This document shows, piece after piece, positions 1-5,177 of a DNA stretch of 6,680 nt. Position numbers and translations under genes: made by a program. How positions within the stretch are numbered: the stretch's first letter is position 1; the number at the start of each line of letters is the position of its first letter. Source of the DNA: Rubritepida sp. (GTDB lineage: Bacteria; Pseudomonadota; Alphaproteobacteria; Acetobacterales; Acetobacteraceae); NCBI GenBank assembly GCA_014376425.1, contig JACMRO010000569.1, forward strand, positions 1 to 6,680, given 5' to 3'. The notes beneath the pieces are model-generated. The model was given only the letters and a program-made list of their open reading frames with translations, ran no database searches and had not been told where the DNA came from.

Positions 1-170
1 ACCAGCCACCCGCAGATTACGCCATCCGCTGTCCGCGCGCCGGTCGCGGAATACCCTGGCTTGAGGATGAAGCCGGCGCCGATACAGCCAGCCGGCAGCA
101 CCAGATCGCGCCCGGCTTTTGATGGCGCCGGACGTGCCCGATCGGGCCCGGGTTCGCGTTCAGCCCGGCT
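1..170. other. Left-edge stretch with no supportable gene
   Basis: This is the sequence beyond the stop codon of the Bug receptor gene. Three readings stay open, none with a recognisable product. A plus-strand frame from position 3 ends at TGA 120-122 and could be the tail of a gene entering from the left. Another plus frame ends at TGA 62-64. A minus-strand frame is open leftwards from about 150 to the edge but has no convincing start or ribosome binding site. The stretch also holds a 12-bp palindrome (136-147) and a 10-bp direct repeat GCCCGGCTTT (110-119 and 163-172). I do not call a gene here. Confidence 0.4.
136..147. repeat. 12-bp perfect palindrome downstream of the Bug receptor gene
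   Basis: GCCCGATCGGGC is a perfect palindrome starting 24 bp beyond the end of the receptor gene. As RNA it could fold as a 4-bp GC stem with a GATC loop. It has no T-run on either side, so it is a poor intrinsic terminator. It may be a weak pause or stabilising hairpin, or chance in GC-rich DNA. Confidence 0.3.
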
Positions 171-1136
171 TTATTCGATCCGCACATTCGCGGCCCTGAC
201 CACAGGCGTCCAACGCGCATACTCCGCCGCCACGAAGGCATCGGTCGTCGCCGCGTCCATGTAGATCGGTTCGCTGCCGATGTCGCGCAGCCGCTGGCGC
301 GCCGCGGGCGTCTCAAGCGCGTCACGGAAGCCCCCGCCCAGCGCCTCGATGATCGGCCGTGGCGTGCCGCGCGGCACGAAGGCGCCGACCCAGCTGCGCA
401 CCGAGAAATCGGGCACGCCCTGTTCCTGGATGGTCGGCAGGTCGGGCTTCAGACTGACCCGCTGCGCGGTGGCGACGCCGATCAGCCGCACCCGTCCGGC
501 CTCGGCGGCGGGGGCGAGGGTGGGCAGGTTCATCACCGCCATGGGGATGGTGCCGCCGATCAGGTCGATCAACGCCGGCCCGCCGCCGCGATAGGGGACG
601 TGGCTGATGTCGGCGCCCGTGCGGATCCGCAGCAACTCCCCCGTCAGGTGGTTGGAGGAACCCACGCCCGACGAGCCGTAGGACGCGCCGCCGCGCTGGG
701 CACGGATCCACACCAGCAGTTCGGCCAGGGTCTGCGCCGGCACCGAGGGGTGCACCGCCAGCACATTGGGCACGTCGGCCAGCATCGCCACGCCATGGAA
801 GGCCTCACGCACGTCGTAGCCAACCTCGTTCGAGATCAGCGGATGGAAGACGTGGTTGGAGGCGGAGGAGATCAGCACCGTCAGCCCGTCCGGTCGCGCC
901 CGGCTGGCCATCGCCATGCCGACGCTGCCGCCGCCACCTGGTCGGTTCTCGATGATGAAGGGCTGGCGGAAGCGGGCTTCCAGTGCCGGCGCCAACAGCC
1001 GCGCCGTGACATCGTTCGAACCCGCCGCCGCCCACGGCACGATCATGGTGACGGGACGGGACGGCCAGGCCTCGGCCTGGGCCAAAGCGGGGCCGGCCAG
1101 CAGGGGTGTGGCCAGAATGGCGCGGCGGGTGGGCAT
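171..1136 (-). CDS. Tripartite tricarboxylate transporter-type (Bug/TctC) solute-binding receptor
   Basis: A 321-residue periplasmic receptor of the Bug family, which binds carboxylated or other small organic solutes, either for a TctAB membrane pair or as a stand-alone sensor. The start at 1136 is chosen because it gives a signal peptide directly: R4-R5 pair, hydrophobic core at about 6-19, likely cleavage after A17-L18-A19. An upstream in-frame ATG at 1190 would only add a polar, non-signal extension. The mature protein begins with the family hallmark WPSRPVTMIVPWAAAGSND (24-42). It continues with ENRPGGGGSVG (63-73), PDG (82-84), YGSSGVGSSNHLTGE (153-167) and VPYRGGGPALIDLIGG (180-195). 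Length is normal for the family. The paired Arg after a Thr could suit Tat export, but Sec is equally possible. No TctA or TctB gene is in view, and Bug ligands cannot be read from sequence. No clear Shine-Dalgarno precedes the start. Confidence 0.94.
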   Translation of the reverse strand: MPTRRAILATPLLAGPALAQAEAWPSRPVTMIVPWAAAGSNDVTARLLAPALEARFRQPFIIENRPGGGGSVGMAMASRARPDGLTVLISSASNHVFHPLISNEVGYDVREAFHGVAMLADVPNVLAVHPSVPAQTLAELLVWIRAQRGGASYGSSGVGSSNHLTGELLRIRTGADISHVPYRGGGPALIDLIGGTIPMAVMNLPTLAPAAEAGRVRLIGVATAQRVSLKPDLPTIQEQGVPDFSVRSWVGAFVPRGTPRPIIEALGGGFRDALETPAARQRLRDIGSEPIYMDAATTDAFVAAEYARWTPVVRAANVRIE

Positions 1137-1150
1137 GTGCGGGCTGTCCC

Positions 1151-1165
1151 AAGGTTTTGAACCTT
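1151..1165. repeat. Inverted repeat AAGGTT-TTG-AACCTT upstream of the Bug receptor gene
   Basis: Perfect 6-bp arms (1151-1156 and 1160-1165) separated by 3 bases. The repeat starts 15 bp upstream of the receptor start codon and is AT-rich compared with its surroundings. It lies next to a possible weak -10 hexamer for the receptor gene (TAAAAG read on the minus strand, at about 1163-1168, with TTGCCT 16 bp further upstream). It could be an operator or a leader hairpin. The assignment is inferred. Confidence 0.4.
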
Positions 1166-1168
1166 TTA

Positions 1169-1189
1169 TGCCGCCCGAATGGGCAGGCA
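1169..1189. repeat. Bulged hairpin in the divergent intergenic region
   Basis: TGCCGCCC and GGGC-A-GGCA form an 8-bp stem with one bulged A (1185) and a GAAT loop (1177-1180). It lies only 3 bp from the AAGGTT repeat, and its right arm overlaps the first CAAA-type box at 1186-1192. There is no T-run, so it is not a normal intrinsic terminator. If the receptor transcript starts upstream of it, it would be part of the leader RNA. Confidence 0.35.
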
Positions 1190-1229
1190 AAGGCCAAACG
1201 CCGCGGGTGAGGGGCTTTGCCCGTTTGGC
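1186..1229. promoter_or_regulatory. Double inverted-repeat array, possible operator between divergent genes
   Basis: Two adjacent blocks on the left, GGCAAAG (1186-1192) and GCCAAACG (1193-1200), each recur as their exact reverse complement on the right, CTTTGCC (1215-1221) and CGTTTGGC (1222-1229). Both pairs are offset by exactly 29 bp, with a 14-bp spacer at 1201-1214. The four blocks share a core like SCAAAS, so the site reads as two forward boxes facing two reverse boxes. The last box contains the -35 hexamer of the lipoprotein promoter, so a bound protein would be placed to control that promoter and perhaps the divergent receptor gene. The repeats are seen directly; the operator role is inferred. 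Confidence 0.45.
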
Positions 1230-1253
1230 ATGTGGCCCTGGCGCGTCTAATAG
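1225..1253 (+). promoter_or_regulatory. Sigma70-type promoter for the lipoprotein gene
   Basis: TTGGCA (1225-1230), then 17 bp, then TAATAG (1248-1253). This is the optimal spacing and a good match to TTGACA/TATAAT for GC-rich DNA. Transcription would begin near 1260, giving a leader of about 20 nt before the ATG at 1281. A GGGGG run (1268-1272) lies 8 nt upstream of the ATG and may act as a weak ribosome binding site. Confidence 0.5.
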
Positions 1254-1280
1254 GCATTCAGCGGGCTGGGGGTCATTGGG

Positions 1281-2249
1281 ATGCGGGCGATCGGGGCGGG
1301 GCTGTTGGCCGGATTGGCTTTGACGGGATGTGGTTCACCACAGACCAGCGGCATCGTGGCGATTGGGCCCGACACCTATGCTGTGGAGACCCGAGGACGG
1401 GCGCTGGCCACGGCGGTGGAACGCGGCCTGACCGAAGCGACCTCCTTCTGCACCGCGCAGAGCCGGCAGACGGAATTGCTGGGCACCCGGATCAACGCCG
1501 ACAGCTACCAGGTGGCATTCCGTTGCACCGGCGGCACCGGCGGCACTGGCCTGGCGGGCAACCCGGGCATCATGGGCCGGATGCCGGCGGGCTTCGCCAC
1601 ACGCAATTCGTCGATGGGGCCGATACCCGTCGCGTCCGCCCGCCCGGTGATCAGCGGCCAGGCCTTCCAGCCCGCGCCAGCGCCACCCGCGGGTTTCGAC
1701 CTGGGGACGGTGGGGCAGATGCCCGGGCGTAGCGCCGTGGTGAGTGGCAATCCTTTCGGGCAGGCAGCGGCGCCCCAGCCGCGGTTGCCGACCGCTTTGC
1801 CGCCGCTGTCGTCGTTGAGCGCGCCGGCGGCACCGATGCAGGCGCCGATGCAACCCCTGGGCGGCGCCATGGCACCGGTGGCAGCTTCGCCCTTCGCACC
1901 GTTGCAAAGCCCGCTTGCGGCACCGGGGGCGAGCATCGCGCCGGCCGCCATGCCTGCCGTAGCGCCCGGCTTCGCGCCGTTGGCCTCTCCCTTTGCCGCC
2001 GCGCCCGCCGCGGCCCTTTCAGGCAGCGCAGCTTTCGCGCCGCTCGCCGCTCCTGCACCGCTCGCCGCTCCTGCGGCACCGGCCGGTTTCCAGCCGCTGC
2101 CCGGCGCGGCCCGTCCGCTGGCCGCGCTGCCGCCGGTCGCTGGCGCGCAGCGCGGCGGCACGGGTGTGCCGGCCGTAACCCCGGGTGCGCCGCTGGGCGA
2201 CAGCAGCGGTGTGGTGCCGCCACCCGCTTTCTGGAACACCCCGCGCTAG
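1281..2249 (+). CDS. Lipoprotein with Cys-containing head and long Ala/Pro-rich tail, function unknown
   Basis: A 322-residue protein not recognised as a named family. Residues 1-17 form a lipoprotein signal: R2, hydrophobic stretch 4-14, lipobox L14-T15-G16-C17. The residues after the Cys are Gly and Ser rather than Asp, which favours the outer membrane by the Lol rule. Residues 24-82 form a small head (GPDTYAVETRG, an Ala/Glu-rich helix, FC at 56-57, YQVAFRC ending at 82). It resembles the short bacterial lipoprotein domain with a GxDTY start and an FRC end. C57 and C82 could form a disulfide. From about 84 onward the chain is low-complexity Ala/Pro/Gly with repeated FAPL and SPFA-type motifs, probably extended and disordered, perhaps a periplasmic spacer. 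The tail contains an 18-bp tandem repeat. The start is supported by the lipobox and the upstream promoter. The gene ends 2 bp from the convergent flagellin gene. Confidence 0.8.
   Translation: MRAIGAGLLAGLALTGCGSPQTSGIVAIGPDTYAVETRGRALATAVERGLTEATSFCTAQSRQTELLGTRINADSYQVAFRCTGGTGGTGLAGNPGIMGRMPAGFATRNSSMGPIPVASARPVISGQAFQPAPAPPAGFDLGTVGQMPGRSAVVSGNPFGQAAAPQPRLPTALPPLSSLSAPAAPMQAPMQPLGGAMAPVAASPFAPLQSPLAAPGASIAPAAMPAVAPGFAPLASPFAAAPAAALSGSAAFAPLAAPAPLAAPAAPAGFQPLPGAARPLAALPPVAGAQRGGTGVPAVTPGAPLGDSSGVVPPPAFWNTPR
2037..2072 (+). repeat. Tandem 18-bp repeat in the lipoprotein tail
   Basis: Two in-frame copies of GCN-CCG-CTC-GCC-GCT-CCT (2037-2054 and 2055-2072) differ at one base and encode APLAAP twice. 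The near-identity suggests a recent slippage duplication. Whole-codon period means copy number can change without a frameshift. Looser protein-level repeats (FAPL at three places and a related FQPL) surround it. Confidence 0.8.
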
Positions 2250-2251
2250 CT

Positions 2252-3088
2252 TCAGCCCTTGAACAGGCTGAGCAGGGTTTGTGGCGCCTGGTTGGCGATG
2301 CCGAGAGCCTGGCCGCCGAGTTGCTGGCGAATCTGCAGGGATTGCAGCCGGGCCGATTCCTTCGCCAGATCGGCATCGATCAGGCTGCCCATGCCCGCTT
2401 CCTGCGCATCCATGATCTTCTTGTTGAAGTTGATCTGGGTGTCGACGTAGTTGGAATAACTGCCGAAATTATTGAGCTGGGTCAGCGTGTTGGTAACCGC
2501 CGCGCTGAGTTTCCCGGTCGGCGTCATGGCGTCGATCGCGTCCTGCGTGGTGAAGCTGTTGGCGCCGGAAATCTGGTTGAAGATGCCGGCAAGCGCACTG
2601 TATCCGTTGAAGGTATAGAAGCCGCCGCCCCCATTGCTGATGACCTTCAGCGGCAGCGTCGCCGGGTCCTCCAGCAGGTTGCGGCCATTATAGTCGGCGT
2701 CGGTGATGAAGGCTTTGACGTTGTTGGTCAGTTCCTTCACCTGCCCCTGGTACTGGCTGCGCTGCTCGGCGTTGATGCCGCCATCGGCCAGTTTCACCAT
2801 CAGCTCCTTCAACTTGATGAGCGAGGTGGAGACATTTTCGAGCGAGGAGCGCGACACTTCGAGAAGCCCCTTGACCGCGCCGAGCTGCTGGTTGGCCGAG
2901 GTGGTGGCGGCCATGTCACCGCGAATACGCTCGGCCACCGCGAAGGCAGCGCCGTCATCCTGGGCGTCGGAGACCCGCAGCCCGGTGGAGATGCGCTTCT
3001 GGACGCCTGCCAACTCGTCATTGGTGCGGTTGAGCGACTGCAGCGCCACCATGGCGCCAATATTCGTGTTGATGCTGTTCATTGGCAT
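2252..3088 (-). CDS. Flagellin (short, D0/D1-only type)
   Basis: The filament subunit of the bacterial flagellum, exported unfolded by the flagellar type III system and polymerised outside the cell. The 278-residue protein has the conserved N-terminal helices (INTNIGAMVALQSLNRTND at 6-24, then ISTGLRVSDAQDDGAAFAVAERIR at 33-56) and the conserved C-terminal helices (about 205-278, including IDADLAKESARLQSLQIRQQLG). The middle, about 140-200, is short, so the bulky outer D2/D3 domains of enteric flagellins are missing, as in Caulobacter-type flagellins. The start at 3088 is preferred because GAGGG (3097-3101 on the complement) lies 8 nt upstream; the next ATG at 3082 would be 14 nt from it and gives the more usual MNSINTN start. 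Upstream in-frame codons to 3160 do not look like flagellin. No flbT, flaF or other flagellar gene is in view. Convergent with the lipoprotein gene, divergent from the hydratase gene. Confidence 0.97.
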   Translation of the reverse strand: MPMNSINTNIGAMVALQSLNRTNDELAGVQKRISTGLRVSDAQDDGAAFAVAERIRGDMAATTSANQQLGAVKGLLEVSRSSLENVSTSLIKLKELMVKLADGGINAEQRSQYQGQVKELTNNVKAFITDADYNGRNLLEDPATLPLKVISNGGGGFYTFNGYSALAGIFNQISGANSFTTQDAIDAMTPTGKLSAAVTNTLTQLNNFGSYSNYVDTQINFNKKIMDAQEAGMGSLIDADLAKESARLQSLQIRQQLGGQALGIANQAPQTLLSLFKG

Positions 3089-3096
3089 GGGCTTTT

Positions 3097-3101
3097 CCCT
3101 C
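3097..3101 (-). promoter_or_regulatory. Flagellin ribosome binding site
   Basis: GAGGG on the minus strand, 8 nt from the ATG at 3086-3088. It is the clearest Shine-Dalgarno of the genes in this window, as expected for a highly expressed filament protein, and it decides between the ATG at 3088 and the one at 3082. Confidence 0.6.
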
Positions 3102-3152
3102 AGGCTCCGCCCCGGCCTACTGCCGGACACGGGCAGGATGCGCCGGCGCGAC

Positions 3153-3169
3153 TGAATCAACCGTGAATC
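3153..3169. repeat. Direct repeat TGAATC with 11-bp period between flagellin and hydratase genes
   Basis: TGAATC occurs at 3153-3158 and 3164-3169, an 11-bp step or about one helical turn, in the 119-bp divergent intergenic region. Such phasing suits two protein molecules on the same DNA face, for example a flagellar regulator. Two hexamers is a small signal and could be chance. I found no convincing sigma54 or sigma28 promoter beside it. Confidence 0.25.
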
Positions 3170-3207
3170 GGGTTTACGCCAGCTGCGCCGCGTTCCAACC
3201 TATCCGC

Positions 3208-3663
3208 ATGATCGATATCGAGACACCCGCTGCCCTGGCCGAATGGGTCGGCCGCAAACTCGGCACCAGTGACTGGGTTACTGTGGACCAGCGCACCATC
3301 GACCTGTTCGCCGAGGCGACGGGCGACCATCAGTGGATCCATGTCGATGTCGAACGCGCCGCGCGCGAAATGCCCGGTGGCAAGACCATCGCGCATGGCT
3401 TCCTGACCCTGTCGCTGCTGCCCCGCCTGGCGCCGATGATCTACCGGGTGGTCAGGCGCAGCCGGGCGATCAACTACGGCAGCAACAAGGTTCGCTTCAC
3501 CGCGCCGGTGCCGTCCGGCAGCCGGGTCCGGCTGCATCTGACGGTGCAGGCGGTGGAGCCCATCGCCGGCGGCGTGCGGCTGACCACGCATAATGAGATG
3601 GAAGTGGAGGGCAACAGCCGCCCCTGCCTGGTGGCGGAGACGATGGCGCAGGTCTACGACTAG
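3208..3663 (+). CDS. MaoC/NodN-like (R)-specific enoyl-CoA hydratase family protein
   Basis: A 151-residue single hot-dog domain of the MaoC dehydratase family, closest in style to the NodN-like branch. Family members hydrate trans-2-enoyl-CoA to (R)-3-hydroxyacyl-CoA, or act as related acyl-thioester dehydratases. The hydratase-2 signature is clear: FAEATGDHQWIHVD (34-47), with the expected catalytic Asp at D40 and His at H45. It is followed by the conserved GGKTIAHGFLTLSLLPRL (57-74) and, later, INYGSNKVRFTAPVPSGSRVR. The length is normal for a stand-alone enzyme. The start at 3208 is chosen by family length. There is no Shine-Dalgarno, and an in-frame GTG at 3163 would add 15 unrelated residues. 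The gene stands alone between divergent flagellin and a convergent small gene, so its substrate cannot be inferred from neighbours. Confidence 0.93.
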   Translation: MIDIETPAALAEWVGRKLGTSDWVTVDQRTIDLFAEATGDHQWIHVDVERAAREMPGGKTIAHGFLTLSLLPRLAPMIYRVVRRSRAINYGSNKVRFTAPVPSGSRVRLHLTVQAVEPIAGGVRLTTHNEMEVEGNSRPCLVAETMAQVYD

Positions 3664-3677
3664 GCCAGTCGAGCCCA

Positions 3678-3693
3678 ACCCGAACTAGCGGGT
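3678..3693. terminator. Possible hairpin between convergent genes
   Basis: ACCCG (3678-3682), AACTAG loop, CGGGT (3689-3693) form a 5-bp perfect stem covering most of the 21-bp gap between the hydratase stop and the stop of the minus-strand small gene. AGCCC (3672-3676) and GGGCT (3701-3705) could extend it as outer arms. It is placed well for a bidirectional terminator, but no T-run follows on either strand, so intrinsic termination is doubtful. Confidence 0.25.
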
Positions 3694-4002
3694 GCGGGCC
3701 GGGCTGGAGGTGCCGCCACCGCCGCCCGGCAGGGAGGCAGCCAAGGCCGCCGCGGCGGCCAGCGGCAGCAGCGCCAAGAACGGCACCGCCAGGCCACTGC
3801 CGCCCAGCGCGGCGCCCTCCTCCAGCGGCGGGGCCGCCCGCCGCAGCCGTGGCGCGCGGCGCTGCACCGCGACAGGGAGCGCCCCGCCCCGTGGCGGCAC
3901 GATGGCCTGGCTGCCTGCGGGCACCACGACGACACGGTTCTGCGCCGCCGCATCACCGGCCTGCAACCCTGCCGCGACCAAGACTGCGAGAATGCAACGC
4001 AT
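3685..4002 (-). CDS. Small probable exported protein with C-terminal hydrophobic segment, function unknown
   Basis: A 105-residue protein that I do not recognise. Residues 1-20 look like a Sec signal peptide, with likely cleavage after A18-A19-A20 before QN. The middle is Pro/Arg-rich (a VVVVPAGSQAIVPPRGG stretch at 24-40, then QRRAPRLRRA at 47-56). Residues 71-91 are a hydrophobic Ala/Leu segment long enough to span the membrane. They are followed by a Gly run (93-97) and a short TSSPARTR tail. The order of signal peptide, basic linker, hydrophobic helix, Gly run and basic end suggests a small inner-membrane-anchored periplasmic protein. It lies 38 bp downstream of the acyl-CoA dehydrogenase gene on the same strand and may be co-transcribed with it. 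No clear ribosome binding site precedes the ATG at 4002, so start and reality are less certain than for the neighbours. Confidence 0.6.
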   Translation of the reverse strand: MRCILAVLVAAGLQAGDAAAQNRVVVVPAGSQAIVPPRGGALPVAVQRRAPRLRRAAPPLEEGAALGGSGLAVPFLALLPLAAAAALAASLPGGGGGTSSPARTR

Positions 4003-4040
4003 ACGCTAGTAAAGCCTACGCGGTGGGCCGCGCGCAAGCC

Positions 4041-5177
4041 TCAGGCAGCCAGCAGGCCACGCGCGATGATGACACGCATGATCTCATTCGTGCCTTCCAG
4101 GATGCGGTGGACCCGGAGGTCGCGGACGATTTTCTCGATGCCGTAATCGGCCAGATAGCCATAGCCGCCCAGCAGCTGGAGCGCCTCATCGGCGATGCGC
4201 GAGCCCGCATCCGTCACATGCCGCTTGGCCATGGCGCAGAACCGGGTGGCATCGGGCGCGCCGGCATCGAGCTTGGCGCAGGCGCGCCACAGGAAGCCGC
4301 GGGCGACCTCCAGCTCCGTCGCCATATCGGCCAGGCGGAACTGGGTTGCCTGAAAGTCCGACACGGCCCGACCGAAGGCGCGGCGCTGCTTCACGTAGTC
4401 CAGCGCGATGTCCATCGCCCGCTGGGCGCCACCCAGCGAACAGGCCGCGATATTCAGCCGGCCGCCATCGAGCCCGGACATGGCGAAGCGAAAGCCCTGG
4501 CCCTCCTCGCCCAGCAGGGCGCGGGCGGGGAGCTGGGCATTGTCCAGGATCACCGCGCGGGTCGGCTGGGCATTCCAGCCCATCTTCTTCTCGTTGGCGC
4601 CGAAACTCAGGCCCGGGGTGCCCTTAGGGATCAGCAGCGCCGACACGCCGGCGGGGCCGTCGCCGCCGGTGCGCACCATGGTCAGATACAGGTCCGACAC
4701 GCCGGCGCCGGAAATGAACTGCTTAGTGCCGTTCAGCACATAGCCCGCATTGTCGCGCACGGCGCGGGTGGACAGCGCGGCCGCGTCGCTGCCCGAGCCG
4801 GGTTCGGTCAGGCAATAACTGGCGATCTTCTCCATCGTCAGCAGCGGCGGTAGCCATTCGGCGCGCTGCGCATCGTCGCCATAGCGATCGATCATCCAGG
4901 CGACCATGTTGTGGATCGACAGGAAGGCGCTGACGGTGGGGCAGCCATAGGCCAGCGCCTCGAAGACGCAGGCGGCATCGAGCCGGGTCAGGCCGGCGCC
5001 ACCGCTTTCCTCGCGCACATAAAGGCCGGCCATGCCCAGTGCTGCGGCTTCGCGCAGCACATCGACCGGCAGGTGGCGCTCCTCGTCCCAGCGCTGGGCG
5101 TTCGGCAGGATGCGGTCGCGGGCAAAGGCCTGCGCTGTGTCGCGCAGGGCGATGGTCTCTTCAGGCAGCTCGAACAT
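4041..5177 (-). CDS. Acyl-CoA dehydrogenase, isobutyryl-CoA dehydrogenase (ACAD8)-like
   Basis: A 378-residue FAD flavoenzyme that introduces a trans-2 double bond into acyl-CoA and passes electrons to electron-transfer flavoprotein. It has the full acyl-CoA dehydrogenase layout: N-terminal helical domain (about 1-118), beta domain with YCLTEPGSGSDAAA (121-134) and FISGAGVSDLY (154-164), and C-terminal helical domain from about 235. The catalytic base is E361 in ILEGTNEIMR (359-368). Several stretches resemble animal ACAD8 closely: FLSIHNMVAWMID (85-97), GTPGLSFGANEKKMGWNAQPTRAV (186-209) and LNIAACSLGGA (241-251). This favours isobutyryl-CoA or a similar branched short-chain substrate, as in valine breakdown; substrate choice is inferred. 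The ATG at 5177 lies inside the end of the upstream oxidoreductase gene. GGTGA sits 9 nt before it as a moderate ribosome binding site, and the overlap suggests translational coupling. Confidence 0.96.
   Translation of the reverse strand: MFELPEETIALRDTAQAFARDRILPNAQRWDEERHLPVDVLREAAALGMAGLYVREESGGAGLTRLDAACVFEALAYGCPTVSAFLSIHNMVAWMIDRYGDDAQRAEWLPPLLTMEKIASYCLTEPGSGSDAAALSTRAVRDNAGYVLNGTKQFISGAGVSDLYLTMVRTGGDGPAGVSALLIPKGTPGLSFGANEKKMGWNAQPTRAVILDNAQLPARALLGEEGQGFRFAMSGLDGGRLNIAACSLGGAQRAMDIALDYVKQRRAFGRAVSDFQATQFRLADMATELEVARGFLWRACAKLDAGAPDATRFCAMAKRHVTDAGSRIADEALQLLGGYGYLADYGIEKIVRDLRVHRILEGTNEIMRVIIARGLLAA

Noticed and set aside
1..101. Possible start of a minus-strand gene at a GTG near 101 running off the left edge
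   Set aside because: The frame reads plausibly, but no Shine-Dalgarno precedes the GTG and no family is recognised in the short visible part.
3..122. Possible C-terminal tail of a plus-strand gene entering from the left
   Set aside because: About 40 codons of plausible composition ending in TGA, but no recognisable motif, and two other frames are equally open; too short to support.
171..1190. Longer form of the Bug receptor starting at 1190
   Set aside because: The additional 18 residues precede the signal peptide and are polar; they also overlap the intergenic repeat elements. The ATG at 1136 gives a normal exported receptor.
1505..2239. Open minus-strand frame (244 codons) opposite the lipoprotein tail
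   Set aside because: The repetitive GC-rich tail is open on several frames. The plus frame has a promoter, signal peptide and lipobox, while the minus frame has none of these.
3120..3136. CTGCC/GGCAG inverted repeat in the flagellin leader
   Set aside because: Only 5 bp arms in very GC-rich sequence; expected by chance and without further support.
2279..3166. Long open plus-strand frame (295 codons) opposite the flagellin gene
   Set aside because: It is the antisense shadow of a clear flagellin; open antisense frames are expected with strong third-position GC bias. The product has no family features and no upstream ribosome binding site.
3089..3207. Sigma54 (GG-N10-GC) or sigma28 (TAAA-N15-GCCGATAA) promoter for flagellin
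   Set aside because: A GG-N10-GC spacing and a TAAA occur on the minus strand, but the flanking bases match neither consensus.
3849..4853. Open plus-strand frame (334 codons) opposite the acyl-CoA dehydrogenase
   Set aside because: The minus-strand reading encodes a complete, highly conserved enzyme. The antisense product is low-complexity Gln/His/Arg/Ala-rich and crosses gene borders.
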